64,000 nt of DNA from Hydrogenophaga sp. (GTDB lineage Bacteria > Pseudomonadota > Gammaproteobacteria > Burkholderiales > Burkholderiaceae_C), in the NCBI RefSeq assembly GCF_026125785.1, contig NZ_JAHCKL010000013.1:1-64000 (forward strand), given 5' to 3'. A model generated the notes under the pieces. The model had not been told where the DNA came from and did no database searches. It saw nothing but the letters and a program-made list of their open reading frames with translations. The translations under genes were made by a program, and so were the position numbers. How positions within the stretch are numbered: the stretch's first letter is position 1; each line of letters opens with the position of its first letter. Shown here one piece after another: positions 18,211 to 26,966 of the stretch.

Positions 18211-19554
18211 ATGCCCCGCACATACTTTGGCACCGACGGCATCCGCGGCACCGTCGGCCAGGCCCCCATCACACCGGACTTCGTGCTGCGCCTGGCGCAT
18301 GCCGTGGGGCGGGTGCTGCGCCGAACCGAGGCCCATCCCACGGTGCTCATTGGCAAGGACACCCGCATATCGGGCTACATGCTCGAATCCGCGCTGGAGT
18401 CTGGTTTCAACTCGGCCGGTGTCGATGTGGTGCTGCTGGGGCCGGTTCCCACGCCGGCGGTGGCCTATCTCACCCGCGCTCAGCGGGCCAGCCTGGGGGT
18501 GGTGATCTCCGCCAGCCACAACCCTTTTGCAGACAACGGCATCAAGTTCTTCAGCGCATCGGGCGCCAAGCTGCCCGATGAATGGGAAATCGCGGTCGAA
18601 GCCGCGCTGGAGGAGCCGCCGGCCTGGGTGGCGTCCGCCCAACTGGGCAAGTCGCGCCGGCTGGACGATGCGGCGGGCCGCTACATCGAGTTCTGCAAGA
18701 GCACGTTTTCCAACAGCCTCACGCTCAAGGGCTTGAAGATCGTGGTCGATGGTGCCCATGGCGCGGCCTACCAGATTGCGCCGGCCGTTTTCCATGAGCT
18801 TGGCGCCGAGGTGGTGAAGATCGGCTGCGCGCCCGACGGCCTGAACATCAACCAGGGTGTGGGTGCCACGCATCCGCAGGCGCTGGTGGACGCCGTCAAG
18901 GCCCATGGCGCCGACTACGGTGTGGCGCTGGACGGCGATGCCGACCGCATCCAGATGGTCGACGCCCGCGGCCGTCTCTACAACGGCGACGAATTGCTTT
19001 ATCTGATGGCGGCCGACCGCATGGCGCGCGACGAAGACGTGCCGGGCGTGGTGGGTACCCTGATGACGAACATGGCGGTCGAGGTGGCGCTCAAGTCGCG
19101 CGGCGTGAAATTCGTGCGGGCCAAGGTGGGCGACCGCTACGTGCTCGAAGAACTCGAACGCCACGGCTGGATACTGGGTGGCGAGGGCTCGGGCCACCTG
19201 CTCGTGCTGGACCGCCACACCACGGGCGATGGGCTCGTCTCGGCGTTGCAGGTGCTGCAGGCCTGCGTGGACAGCGGCAAGACCATGGCGCAGTTGCTGG
19301 CGGATGTCAGCCTGTTTCCGCAGACACTGATCAATGTGCGGCTGCAGGCCGGCCAGGACTGGAAATCCAATACCCTGCTTGCCGACGAAACCCGTGCGGT
19401 CGAGGACGAACTGGGTGATGGCGGACGCGTCCTGATCCGCGCCAGCGGCACGGAGCCGTTGCTGCGTGTGATGGTGGAGGCGCGCGACGCGAAGCAGGCG
19501 CAGGCCTGCGCGGAGCGCCTCGTGGCGGCGGTGCGCGCGCAGGTGCCTGCCTGA
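18211..19554 (+). CDS. glmM: Phosphoglucosamine mutase
   Basis: A 447-residue enzyme converting glucosamine-6-phosphate to glucosamine-1-phosphate for UDP-GlcNAc, feeding peptidoglycan and LPS. The phosphorylated active-site Ser is Ser102 in SASHNPF, the same number as in E. coli. The Mg-binding DGDADR and C-terminal [12 protein letters not shown] phosphate loop are present, and the N-terminus is [12 protein letters not shown] 18211 follows GAGAGGA; a further 21 open codons upstream do not resemble GlmM. Its stop overlaps the next start by one base (TGATG). Confidence 0.97.
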   Translation: MPRTYFGTDGIRGTVGQAPITPDFVLRLAHAVGRVLRRTEAHPTVLIGKDTRISGYMLESALESGFNSAGVDVVLLGPVPTPAVAYLTRAQRASLGVVISASHNPFADNGIKFFSASGAKLPDEWEIAVEAALEEPPAWVASAQLGKSRRLDDAAGRYIEFCKSTFSNSLTLKGLKIVVDGAHGAAYQIAPAVFHELGAEVVKIGCAPDGLNINQGVGATHPQALVDAVKAHGADYGVALDGDADRIQMVDARGRLYNGDELLYLMAADRMARDEDVPGVVGTLMTNMAVEVALKSRGVKFVRAKVGDRYVLEELERHGWILGGEGSGHLLVLDRHTTGDGLVSALQVLQACVDSGKTMAQLLADVSLFPQTLINVRLQAGQDWKSNTLLADETRAVEDELGDGGRVLIRASGTEPLLRVMVEARDAKQAQACAERLVAAVRAQVPA

Positions 19555-20048
19555 TGGCCGGGCATGGCATCACCGTATTGCAGGCCGACTACGCCCATCC
19601 GGCGCATGCGGATGCGCTGGTGACGCTGCTCGATGCCTATGCCCGCGACCCCGCCGGTGGTGGGAAGGGACTCTCCGAATTCGCCCGCAGCCGCCTGGTG
19701 CCCGAGCTCGCGGCACGGCCACAGGCCTACAGCGTGTTGGCCTTTGAGGGGGAGCTCCCGGTGGGCCTGGTCAATTGTTTCGAGGGTTTTTCCACTTTCG
19801 CGGGACGGCCCCTGGTCAACGTCCATGACGTGGCGGTGCTGGCCAGTCACCGTGGGCGCGGCGTGGCCGGGCAGATGCTTGCGCGGGCCGAATCGATCGC
19901 TCGCGACAGGGGCGCGGTCAAGCTCACGCTGGAGGTGCTTTCTGCCAACCACGGCGCGATGCGTTTGTACGAGCGCATCGGCTTCGCTGGCTATCAACTC
20001 GACCCGGCCATGGGCCAGGCCGTCTTTCTCCAGAAGTGGCTGACCTGA
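19554..20048 (+). CDS. GNAT-family N-acetyltransferase
   Basis: A 164-residue single GNAT domain. The acetyl-CoA pyrophosphate loop is in LASHRGRGVAGQML (about 100-113), followed by LTLEVLSANHGAMRLYERIGFAGY, the family's C-terminal strand and helix with conserved Asn and Tyr. The acceptor is unknown. It is translationally coupled to glmM by a one-base overlap, so a link to amino-sugar metabolism is possible but unproven. Confidence 0.85.
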   Translation: MAGHGITVLQADYAHPAHADALVTLLDAYARDPAGGGKGLSEFARSRLVPELAARPQAYSVLAFEGELPVGLVNCFEGFSTFAGRPLVNVHDVAVLASHRGRGVAGQMLARAESIARDRGAVKLTLEVLSANHGAMRLYERIGFAGYQLDPAMGQAVFLQKWLT

Positions 20049-20084
20049 ACTGAGCGCGCCGCTGGTTGGGCGCAGCACGTGCGC

Positions 20085-21308
20085 TCAGTACAGCAGGTAG
20101 GGCTGGCGTGCCTGCCGCCACGCGGCTTCGTCGGCCGCCGCGGCCGCATCCAGGTCTTCAGGCGGCGCGGAGACATCGTCTACCCACTCACGCAGCAGTG
20201 GGCCCCCGTTGATGAGATCGATCGCCAGTCTGTCGTGCTCGTATTCGTACGCAAAGTCGCGCCACAGCGGGTAGCCGGGTGCCTGCAGGCGCACCGCGCG
20301 GAAGGCCAGGGCCTGCAGGCGCCAGGGCCGGAAGGTCTCGTGGTCGTAGTGCGAAGGGTCCTCCACGTGGATCTGCACCCCCCGGCAGAGCTGGCCCACG
20401 TGTTTGTGGAACGTGGGTTCGAAGAAGCACTCGCGCAGCACACAGCCTTGCAGCCATTCCGGTGCCAGGCGCCGCATGTCCGCCAGCAGCCGGCGCACGT
20501 CCAGGTCGGGAGCGCCAAACAACTCCAAGGGACGCGTGGTGCCGCGGCCTTCGCTGAGTGTCGTGCCCTCCAGCATCACCGTACCGGCATACGCGCGCGC
20601 CATGTTCAGGTTGGCGGCGTTCGGGCTCGGGTTGACCCAGGTGCGCCCGGCCGGCCATCCAAAACCTGGACCGGCCTGGGGCTGCCACCCTGTCATGGTG
20701 ATCACGCGGTACTCCAAGTGCAGGCCCAGGCTGGCGATGAACCAGTGGCCCAACTCCCCCATGGTCATGCCATGCCGCATGGGCATGGGGCCGGCACCCA
20801 CGAAACTCTCCCAGCCCTCGCGCAGCGTGAGTCCCTCCACCGGACGGCCTGCGGGGTTGGGGCGGTCCAGCACCCAGACCGCCTTGCCGTGGCGTGCCGC
20901 GGCCTCCAGCACGTAACGCAACGTGGTGATGAAGGTGTAGATGCGGCAGCCCAGGTCCTGCAGGTCCACCAGCAGGACGTCAAAACTGTCCATCATCGTG
21001 TCCGTGGGGCGGCGCACCTCGCCGTACAGGCTGAACACCGGTATACCCAGGCGCGGGTCGTTGAAGTCGGGGGACTCCACCATGTTGTCCTGCTTGTCAC
21101 CGCGCAGCCCATGCTGCGGGCCGAACGCCGCGCTGAGCTTCAGGTCCGGCAGAGCCGCCAGTGCGTCCAGCGAGTGGGTGAGCCCGCGCGTGACAGACGC
21201 GGGATGCGCCAGCAGCGCCACACGCCGGCCCGCCAGCGGCGCTCGCAGAGAGGGGTCTTGCAGGAAACGTTCGATGCCGAGTTGCATGGTGGTTGAAGCA
21301 GGGGTCAT
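20085..21308 (-). CDS. NamZ-like exo-beta-N-acetylmuramidase (DUF1343)
   Basis: This 407-residue DUF1343 protein shows the family's blocks: RRVALLAHPASVTRGL, AAFGPQHGLRGD, GIPVFSLYGE, VLLVDLQDLGCRIYTFITTL, VLDRPNPAGR, TMGELGHWF and MLEGTTLSEGRGTT. The characterised Bacillus member, NamZ, removes N-acetylmuramic acid from the non-reducing end of peptidoglycan fragments, so a cell-wall recycling role is likely. There is no signal peptide, which suggests cytosolic action on imported muropeptides. It overlaps the DOMON-like gene by four bases (ATGA) and is coupled to it. Confidence 0.8.
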   Translation of the reverse strand: MTPASTTMQLGIERFLQDPSLRAPLAGRRVALLAHPASVTRGLTHSLDALAALPDLKLSAAFGPQHGLRGDKQDNMVESPDFNDPRLGIPVFSLYGEVRRPTDTMMDSFDVLLVDLQDLGCRIYTFITTLRYVLEAAARHGKAVWVLDRPNPAGRPVEGLTLREGWESFVGAGPMPMRHGMTMGELGHWFIASLGLHLEYRVITMTGWQPQAGPGFGWPAGRTWVNPSPNAANLNMARAYAGTVMLEGTTLSEGRGTTRPLELFGAPDLDVRRLLADMRRLAPEWLQGCVLRECFFEPTFHKHVGQLCRGVQIHVEDPSHYDHETFRPWRLQALAFRAVRLQAPGYPLWRDFAYEYEHDRLAIDLINGGPLLREWVDDVSAPPEDLDAAAAADEAAWRQARQPYLLY

Positions 21309-21868
21309 GGGTGGGCCAGTCGCAGGGTGCGGCCGCCGGGGTGATGGAAGTCCGGGCGAGCGCCCGGATGGTGCAAGGCCCAGTAGCTGAGACGGCCATC
21401 GGTCTCCTCAACCACGGCGCTGAGTCCCAGCGCCCAGCCTGACGCCGATGGGGGCAGGGCGGCGCGGGGCAGGCTGGCGGTGAGAGACAGCGCCTGAGGC
21501 GAGAGCCGGCAGTCCAGCACCGGTGCGTGCAGTGCCTGTGCGTCGGTATCGCGCACGCGCTCGGCGGCGAATCGGTAGGCGGCCCAGCGGCCAGAAGGCG
21601 CGAAGTTGAACTCCTGGTAGGCCTCGGTTTGGCCATCGGAGCAGAACGCTTCGAAGCAGGTGTGTTGCCACAAGCCGTCGGCCGGACCACCTTGGGGTTG
21701 CGCGGCGGGAATCTTCAGGGCCGAGAGGAGGCCTGTCAGTTCGTAACGCAGGACGCAGGCATCCGCATCCATCCACACCTGCACACCGATGACAAGCTTC
21801 ACGCCCGCCGGTGTGGCCGGATGGCATTGCAGAGGAGCGGACAACGCAGATGCGGGCTGGAGGATCAC
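21305..21868 (-). CDS. DOMON-like domain protein
   Basis: A 187-residue protein with the sequence style of the DOMON_murB-like family: VWMDADACVLRYELTG, LWQHTCFEAF and YQEFNFAPSGRWAAYRF, ending in a FHHPGGRTLRLAHP-like strand. DOMON folds bind haem or sugars; this branch has been noted near murB-type genes but has no defined function. Coupling to the NamZ-like gene supports a role in muropeptide or sugar binding. No signal peptide seen. Confidence 0.65.
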   Translation of the reverse strand: MILQPASALSAPLQCHPATPAGVKLVIGVQVWMDADACVLRYELTGLLSALKIPAAQPQGGPADGLWQHTCFEAFCSDGQTEAYQEFNFAPSGRWAAYRFAAERVRDTDAQALHAPVLDCRLSPQALSLTASLPRAALPPSASGWALGLSAVVEETDGRLSYWALHHPGARPDFHHPGGRTLRLAHP

Positions 21869-21905
21869 GGGGCCCTATTCTGGCAGGGCGCTGGAACGCT
21901 TCCGT

Positions 21906-21923
21906 GTGTCATGAAAACTTCAC
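21906..21923 (+). promoter_or_regulatory. Weak Pho-box-like repeat before the lipid cassette
   Basis: GTGTCAT-GAAA-ACTTCAC compares with the PhoB target CTGTCAT-N4-CTGTCAY: the first repeat matches 6 of 7 bases and the second 4 of 7, with the correct 11-bp period. No good -10 is seen at the usual 10-bp spacing, so support is moderate at best. The box lies 46 bp before the OlsB-like start in a 101-bp divergent gap. Confidence 0.35.
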
Positions 21924-21969
21924 CCGTTTGCCACGGGAAGGACACGACGGAGGCCAAGAATGCAGATTC

Positions 21970-22875
21970 ATGACGACACACCTGACCCCCACAGCGTCCC
22001 TGGAGGACGCGCTGCTCCAGGAGCCCGCCATGAAAGAGTTGCCCACGCCGACGCTGGACCTGTCGCCAGTCTCGCTGCCACGGAGGTCTCTTCATCCCCG
22101 TTCGCCGCTGGTGGACGGGACACCGGAAACCCAGGCTCCAGGCATCGAGGTCACCTGGGCGCGCCACCTGGATGAAGTTCGTGAAGCGCAAAGGTTGAGG
22201 TATGCGGTGTTCGCGGGGGAAATGGGTGCCATCCTGAGCAACCAGCTGCCTGGCCATGATGTCGATCTGTTCGATGACTTTTGCGAGCACCTGCTGGTTC
22301 GTGATGCCGCCAGCCGCGAGGTGATCGGCACCTACCGCGTGCTCACACCTGCGCAGGCCCGGCGTGTGGGCAGCACCTACAGCGACACGGAATTCGACCT
22401 CACCCGTCTGCGCACCGTGCGCGAGCGCATGGTGGAACTGGGCCGCAGCTGCGTGCACCGCGAGCACCGCCATGGTGGCGTGATCATGGCGCTGTGGGGG
22501 GCTCTGGCGGCATTCATGGTGCGCAACCAGCTCGACACCATGATTGGCTGCGCCAGCATTCCCATGCAGCATGAAGGTCCGCATGGCATGGTGGGCGGCG
22601 GTCACGCTGCCGCCAGCATCTGGCGCCAGGTCAGGGAAACGCATCTGGCATCGATCGACCTGCACGTCAGGCCTCGCTTGCCACTGCCTATTGAACAGCT
22701 CGACAGCACGCTGGACGTGGAACCTCCGGCGCTCATCAAAGGCTACCTGCGCCTCGGCGCCAAGGTGCTCGGTCCTCCCGCCTGGGACCCAGATTTCAAT
22801 GCCGCCGATCTGCCTATGCTCATGCGCATCTCAGACCTGCCGGCGCGCTACCGCAAGCACTTTCTGGGGGCCTGA
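21970..22875 (+). CDS. OlsB-like N-acyltransferase (GNAT, Acetyltransf_5)
   Basis: A ~301-residue protein resembling OlsB, which N-acylates ornithine with a 3-hydroxy fatty acid to make lyso-ornithine lipid. Family features are RLRYAVFAGEMG near 80, DLFDDFCEHLLV, EVIGTYRVLTP and the core ELGRSCVHREHRHGGVI. The start is uncertain: ATG 21970 has a distant GGAGG, while ATG 22030, behind CAGGAGCC, gives 281 residues and removes a non-conserved leader. An OlsA-like second acyltransferase is not in the window. It overlaps the phosphoesterase by one base (TGATG). Confidence 0.75.
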   Translation: MTTHLTPTASLEDALLQEPAMKELPTPTLDLSPVSLPRRSLHPRSPLVDGTPETQAPGIEVTWARHLDEVREAQRLRYAVFAGEMGAILSNQLPGHDVDLFDDFCEHLLVRDAASREVIGTYRVLTPAQARRVGSTYSDTEFDLTRLRTVRERMVELGRSCVHREHRHGGVIMALWGALAAFMVRNQLDTMIGCASIPMQHEGPHGMVGGGHAAASIWRQVRETHLASIDLHVRPRLPLPIEQLDSTLDVEPPALIKGYLRLGAKVLGPPAWDPDFNAADLPMLMRISDLPARYRKHFLGA

Positions 22876-23774
22876 TGCGCACCACCTTCGATGCCGCAGC
22901 GCCGTGGGACTTCCCGCCTGGCGACCTCGGCGAGGAGGCGGTGTCCGATGACCGCGCGGTGGACCTGGACGACACGAGCGACCCGGAGCCTCCCGAGCGG
23001 GCCCGCTACCGCACGGTGTTCATCTCCGACCTGCACCTGGGCACGGCGGGCTGCCAGGCACGGGCCCTGCTGGATTTCCTCAAGCACCACCCCAGCCAGA
23101 CGCTCTACCTGGTGGGCGACATCATCGATGGCTGGCAATTGCGCCGTCGCTGGCACTGGCCGCAGGCCCACAACGACGTGGTGCAGAAGCTGCTTCGCCG
23201 CGCGCGCAAGGGTTGCCGCGTGGTCTTCGTGCCGGGCAACCACGACGAATTCGCCCGCCAGTTCGATGGCCATCACTTCGGTGGCATCGAGGTGCGCAAT
23301 GAGACCGTGCACGAAACGGCCGACGGTCGGCGTCTGTGGGTGGTGCATGGCGACCATTTCGATGGCGTCATCCAGTGCGCCAAATGGCTGGCTTACCTGG
23401 GTGACAACGCCTATGAGTTCACGCTGAGGCTGAACCGCCATCTCAATTCTCTGCGTGCGCGCATGGGCCTGCCGTACTGGTCGCTGTCCCAGTACCTGAA
23501 GCACAAGGTCAAGAGCGCGCTCAACTATGTGACGGACTTCGAGCGCGCGGTGGCGGCCGAGGCCCGGCAGCGGGGTTACCAGGGCGTCGTGTGCGGGCAC
23601 ATTCACCGCCCGGAGATGCGCATGATCGAGGGCACCCTGTACTGCAACGATGGCGACTGGGTGGAGAGTCTGTCGGCCCTGGTCGAACACTTCGACGGGC
23701 GCCTGGAGATCGTCCACTGGCAGGCCCGCGCATCGGCGTTCCACTCCCGTGCCGAACGGCATGAAGTGGCCTGA
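22875..23774 (+). CDS. Calcineurin-like phosphoesterase (PlcP/LpxH-related)
   Basis: A 299-residue metallophosphoesterase with all metal-ligand motifs: ISDLHLGT, VGDIIDGWQL, VPGNHDEF, VVHGDHFDG and CGHIHRPEM. A ~45-residue acidic leader precedes the domain. The branch is annotated as UDP-2,3-diacylglucosamine hydrolase-like, yet it includes PlcP, the phospholipase C that strips head groups from phospholipids in phosphate-starved alphaproteobacteria. The neighbours (OlsB-like gene upstream, SQD2/MgtA-like glycosyltransferase downstream, ppk1 next) favour PlcP. LpxH itself is shorter, about 240 residues, and usually sits elsewhere. Confidence 0.75.
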   Translation: MRTTFDAAAPWDFPPGDLGEEAVSDDRAVDLDDTSDPEPPERARYRTVFISDLHLGTAGCQARALLDFLKHHPSQTLYLVGDIIDGWQLRRRWHWPQAHNDVVQKLLRRARKGCRVVFVPGNHDEFARQFDGHHFGGIEVRNETVHETADGRRLWVVHGDHFDGVIQCAKWLAYLGDNAYEFTLRLNRHLNSLRARMGLPYWSLSQYLKHKVKSALNYVTDFERAVAAEARQRGYQGVVCGHIHRPEMRMIEGTLYCNDGDWVESLSALVEHFDGRLEIVHWQARASAFHSRAERHEVA

Positions 23775-23799
23775 TGACGCGTCACGTCGAGGGCGGCAC

Positions 23800-24861
23800 A
23801 TGCGCATACTGTTCGTCACCGACGCCTGGTTGCCGCACGCGCAGGGCGTGGTGACACTGCTGGTGGAGCTGGCGCGCGCCCTGCAGGCGGCAGGCCATGA
23901 GGTGGTCGTGATCCACCCCGGCCAGTTCCGCAGCCGGCCTTGCCCGGGCCAGAGAGACATGGACCTCGTGCTGTTTCCAGGTCGTCGCCTGCAGGCACTC
24001 ATGGAGGCTGCGCGACCCGAGGCCATCCATCTCGCCACCGAAGGCCCTCTGGGATGGGCGGCGCGCAGACATTGCTTGCGCCAAGGCCTGCCGTTCACGA
24101 CCGCATTTCATGCCGACTTTCCCGAGATCCTGCGCGCCACACTGGGGCTGCCGCTGGCCTGGGGGCGCAGGCTGTCCCGGCGTTTCCACCGGGTCAGCCA
24201 GGCGGTGATGGTGCCGGGCGCACAAACGCTCGAGCACCTGAGCCAGGCAGGCATGGAGCGCCTTCGCCTGGGGCCCCGGGGCGTGGACGGGCGGCTGTTC
24301 GCCTTGGCCGACCCCCCTCTGAGTCATCCACCTCTGGGTCCATTGGCTCGGCCGGTGAGCCTCTACGTGGGGCGGATCAGCCACGACCGGAACATCGAGG
24401 ACTTTCTGCGCCTGGACGTGCCGGGCAGCAAGGTCGTCTGTGGCGACGGCCCCCTGGCTTCGGGATTGCGCCACCGCTATCCCAATGTTCACTGGCTGGG
24501 CGTGCTGCCGCGCCAAGAGCTGGCGCGGGTGTATGGCGCTGCCGACGTTTTTGTGTTTCCCACCCGTCAGGCCACGCTGGGCCTGGCGATGCTGGAGGCC
24601 ATGGCGTGTGGCGTGCCGGTGGCGGCGTACCCGGTCGATGGCCCCATGCAACTGCTGGGGGCGGGACGCGCTGGCGCCATGCACCAGGACCTGCGCAAGG
24701 CTTGGCGCCGCGCACTCACGGTGAGGCGGTTCGAGGCCCGCTCCCGCGCACTGGAATTCGGCTGGGCCCGGGCGGCAGAGCAGTTCGTCGCGCAACTCTG
24801 CGTACTGCCGCAGGCGCCAGTGCGCAACCTGGGTGTCACACAAACGTCATTCGCTCGTTGA
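23800..24861 (+). CDS. GT4-family glycosyltransferase (SQD2/MgtA/Agt-like)
   Basis: A 353-residue GT-B enzyme with TDAWLPHAQGVVTLL at the N-terminus, IHLATEGPLGWAARR, FTTAFHADFPE, RGVDGRLF, and a donor-site block LAMLEAMACGVPVAAYP. This pattern is that of SQD2/MgtA-like transferases, which glycosylate diacylglycerol in sulfo- or glycoglycerolipid synthesis. With the phosphoesterase releasing diacylglycerol, it could build a phosphate-free glycolipid. It lacks the strict E-x7-E motif: the second Glu position reads YPVDGP. The start at 23800 follows GAGGGCGGC. Its last codons overlap a PhoB-like site for ppk1. Confidence 0.78.
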   Translation: MRILFVTDAWLPHAQGVVTLLVELARALQAAGHEVVVIHPGQFRSRPCPGQRDMDLVLFPGRRLQALMEAARPEAIHLATEGPLGWAARRHCLRQGLPFTTAFHADFPEILRATLGLPLAWGRRLSRRFHRVSQAVMVPGAQTLEHLSQAGMERLRLGPRGVDGRLFALADPPLSHPPLGPLARPVSLYVGRISHDRNIEDFLRLDVPGSKVVCGDGPLASGLRHRYPNVHWLGVLPRQELARVYGAADVFVFPTRQATLGLAMLEAMACGVPVAAYPVDGPMQLLGAGRAGAMHQDLRKAWRRALTVRRFEARSRALEFGWARAAEQFVAQLCVLPQAPVRNLGVTQTSFAR

Positions 24862-24866
24862 ATAAT
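24833..24866 (+). promoter_or_regulatory. Pho box and -10 for ppk1
   Basis: GTGTCAC-ACAA-ACGTCAT (24833-24850) matches the PhoB consensus at 6/7 and 5/7 in its two repeats. A -10 hexamer AATAAT (24861-24866) follows after exactly 10 bp, the spacing used when PhoB replaces the -35. The predicted start point is about 24873, two bases from the ppk1 ATG. The box lies inside the 3' end of the glycosyltransferase gene. Confidence 0.6.
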
Positions 24867-24874
24867 CGTCACAT

Positions 24875-26950
24875 ATGAGCGGAACTCCCAACCAACAGAA
24901 ACTTTCCCTGCTGGACCGCGACCACAGCATCCTGGCCTTCAACGAACGCGTGATGGACTGGGCGCGCCGACCCGACGTTCCTCTGCTGGAGCGGCTGCGC
25001 TACCTCAGCATCGTCTCCAGCAACCTGGACGAGTTCTTCGAAGTGCGTGTAGCTCCGCACCTGACGGCCGCCAAGGCCAATGAGCAGCGCGGGATCTACA
25101 CCGTCCAGAGCTTTGAACAGCTGTCCTCCCAGGTGCACGCCCTGGTGGCCCAGCAGTACGCGATCTACAACGACGAACTGCTGCCGCTGCTGGAGAAAAA
25201 GGGCATCAAGCTGATTGCGCACGGCGAGCGGAATGCCCGCCAGCGGCGCTGGGTCAAGGAGTTCTTTGTCAAGGAAGTCCAACCCCTGCTCATGCCGGTA
25301 GGCCTGGATCCCGCGCATCCCTTTCCCCAGGTCGCGAACAAATCGCTGAACTTCATTGTTCGCCTGACGGGCAAGGACGCCTTCGGCCGCGAGAACGAGA
25401 TCGCCATTGTCAAAGTGCCGCGCATACTGCCGCGCTTCTTCCGCATGCCTCCGGTCAAAGGCTCGAAGCAGACGCACTTCGTTTCCATCTCCAGCCTCAT
25501 CCGATCGCACCTGGGCGACTTGTTTCCCGGCCGGCAGGTGACCGAATTCTCCCAGTTCCGGGTGACGCGCCATTCCGACCTCGCCGTGGATGAGGAAGAG
25601 GTGAAGAATCTGCGCACCGCGCTGCGCAAGGGCCTGCAGCAGCGCCACTACGGTCAGGCCCTGCGCCTGGAGGTGTCGGCAGGCTGTTCGCCCTATCTCT
25701 ACAACTTTCTGCTCGAACAGTTCGGCCTGCCCGAACAGTCGCTCTACCGCGTGCCCGGGCCGGTGAATCTGGTGCGCCTGAACCAGCTCATCGACCAGGT
25801 CGATGCGCCCTCGTTGCGCTTCGAGCCTTACCAGGCCGGTTGGCCCCTGCAGCTCACGCCCGGGCAGTCCTACTTCGAACGACTGCGCCAAGGCGATGTC
25901 CTGATCCACCAACCTTACGAGAGTTTCGACGCCGTGCTGGGCTTCCTGCGCGAGGCGGTCGAAGACCCGGACGTGTTGGCGATCAAACAGACCATTTACC
26001 GCACGGGCGCCAAGTCTGAACTGATGAACCTGCTGCGCGAGGCCGTGCGCCGCGGCAAGGAAGTGACCGCGGTGGTGGAGCTCAAGGCCCGTTTCGACGA
26101 AGAGGCCAACATCAACTACGCCGAGCGGCTCGAATCGGTGGGCGCGCAGGTGGTATACGGCGTGGTCGGCCTCAAGACGCACGCCAAGATGCTGCTGGTC
26201 ACCCGGCGAGAGGCGGGTGGCCTGCGCCGCTACGCCCACCTGTCCACCGGCAACTACAACCCGGGCACAGCGCGGCTCTACACCGACCTGAGCTACCTGA
26301 CCGCAGACGAGGCGCTCACCGCCGACCTGGAACAGATCTTCCTTCACCTGGCCAGCCAGAACAGGCTGTCCCGGCTCAACAAGGCCCTGATCGCGCCTTT
26401 CCATCTGCACAAGGCCATGCTCGACAAAGTCGAGGCCATCGGCGCGGCCGCGCGCGCGGGGCGCGATGCCCGCATCATCCTGAAGATGAACTCGCTGACC
26501 GACGAGCCGCTGGCGCGTGCGCTGGCGGCCGCGTCCCAGCAGGGCGTGAAGATCGATCTCATCGTGCGGGGGGCCTGCATCCTGCCTGCACAGGTGCCAG
26601 GCGCAACGGACAACGTACGGGTTCGCTCGGTGATCGGCCGTCTGCTGGAACACTCTCGCGTGTTCTATTTCCGTGCTGGCGACGACGAAGAACTCTGGCT
26701 GTCGAGCGCCGACTGGATGAACCGCAACATGCTGCGACGCATCGAACTGGCCTGGCCGGTGACGGACCCGGCTTTGCGGCACCGCCTCATCGAAGAGTGC
26801 CTGCAGGCCTACCTGCACGACACCCGCGATGCCTGGCTGCTGCAGGCCGACGGGCGCTATGTCCCGGCGGCTGCGGTCAGCCGGGGACGCGCTGCGGCGC
26901 CGCTGTCCGCCCAGGCGAGTCTCATGGCCCGCTACGGCTCCAAGGGCTGA
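24875..26950 (+). CDS. ppk1: Polyphosphate kinase 1
   Basis: A 691-residue PPK1 that reversibly polymerises the gamma-phosphate of ATP into polyphosphate at the membrane. The N-terminal LAFNERVMDWA, SSNLDEFFEVR and the active-site His436 in GLKTHAKML (E. coli His435) are present, as is the second His in RYAHLSTGNYNP and the C-terminal SSADWMNRNMLRRIE. No Shine-Dalgarno precedes ATG 24875, and the adjacent promoter would give a nearly leaderless message. sixA-like follows after 16 bases. Confidence 0.97.
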   Translation: MSGTPNQQKLSLLDRDHSILAFNERVMDWARRPDVPLLERLRYLSIVSSNLDEFFEVRVAPHLTAAKANEQRGIYTVQSFEQLSSQVHALVAQQYAIYNDELLPLLEKKGIKLIAHGERNARQRRWVKEFFVKEVQPLLMPVGLDPAHPFPQVANKSLNFIVRLTGKDAFGRENEIAIVKVPRILPRFFRMPPVKGSKQTHFVSISSLIRSHLGDLFPGRQVTEFSQFRVTRHSDLAVDEEEVKNLRTALRKGLQQRHYGQALRLEVSAGCSPYLYNFLLEQFGLPEQSLYRVPGPVNLVRLNQLIDQVDAPSLRFEPYQAGWPLQLTPGQSYFERLRQGDVLIHQPYESFDAVLGFLREAVEDPDVLAIKQTIYRTGAKSELMNLLREAVRRGKEVTAVVELKARFDEEANINYAERLESVGAQVVYGVVGLKTHAKMLLVTRREAGGLRRYAHLSTGNYNPGTARLYTDLSYLTADEALTADLEQIFLHLASQNRLSRLNKALIAPFHLHKAMLDKVEAIGAAARAGRDARIILKMNSLTDEPLARALAAASQQGVKIDLIVRGACILPAQVPGATDNVRVRSVIGRLLEHSRVFYFRAGDDEELWLSSADWMNRNMLRRIELAWPVTDPALRHRLIEECLQAYLHDTRDAWLLQADGRYVPAAAVSRGRAAAPLSAQASLMARYGSKG

Positions 26951-26966
26951 CCAGGGGAGGGTCGGC

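Noticed and set aside
21960-22175. 71-codon frame with an ideal GGAGG six bases before its ATG, overlapping the OlsB-like gene
   Set aside because: No recognisable protein and out of frame with the conserved gene. Worth remembering as a possible leader peptide, but the Pro/Gly/Ala/His-rich translation looks like an off-frame shadow.
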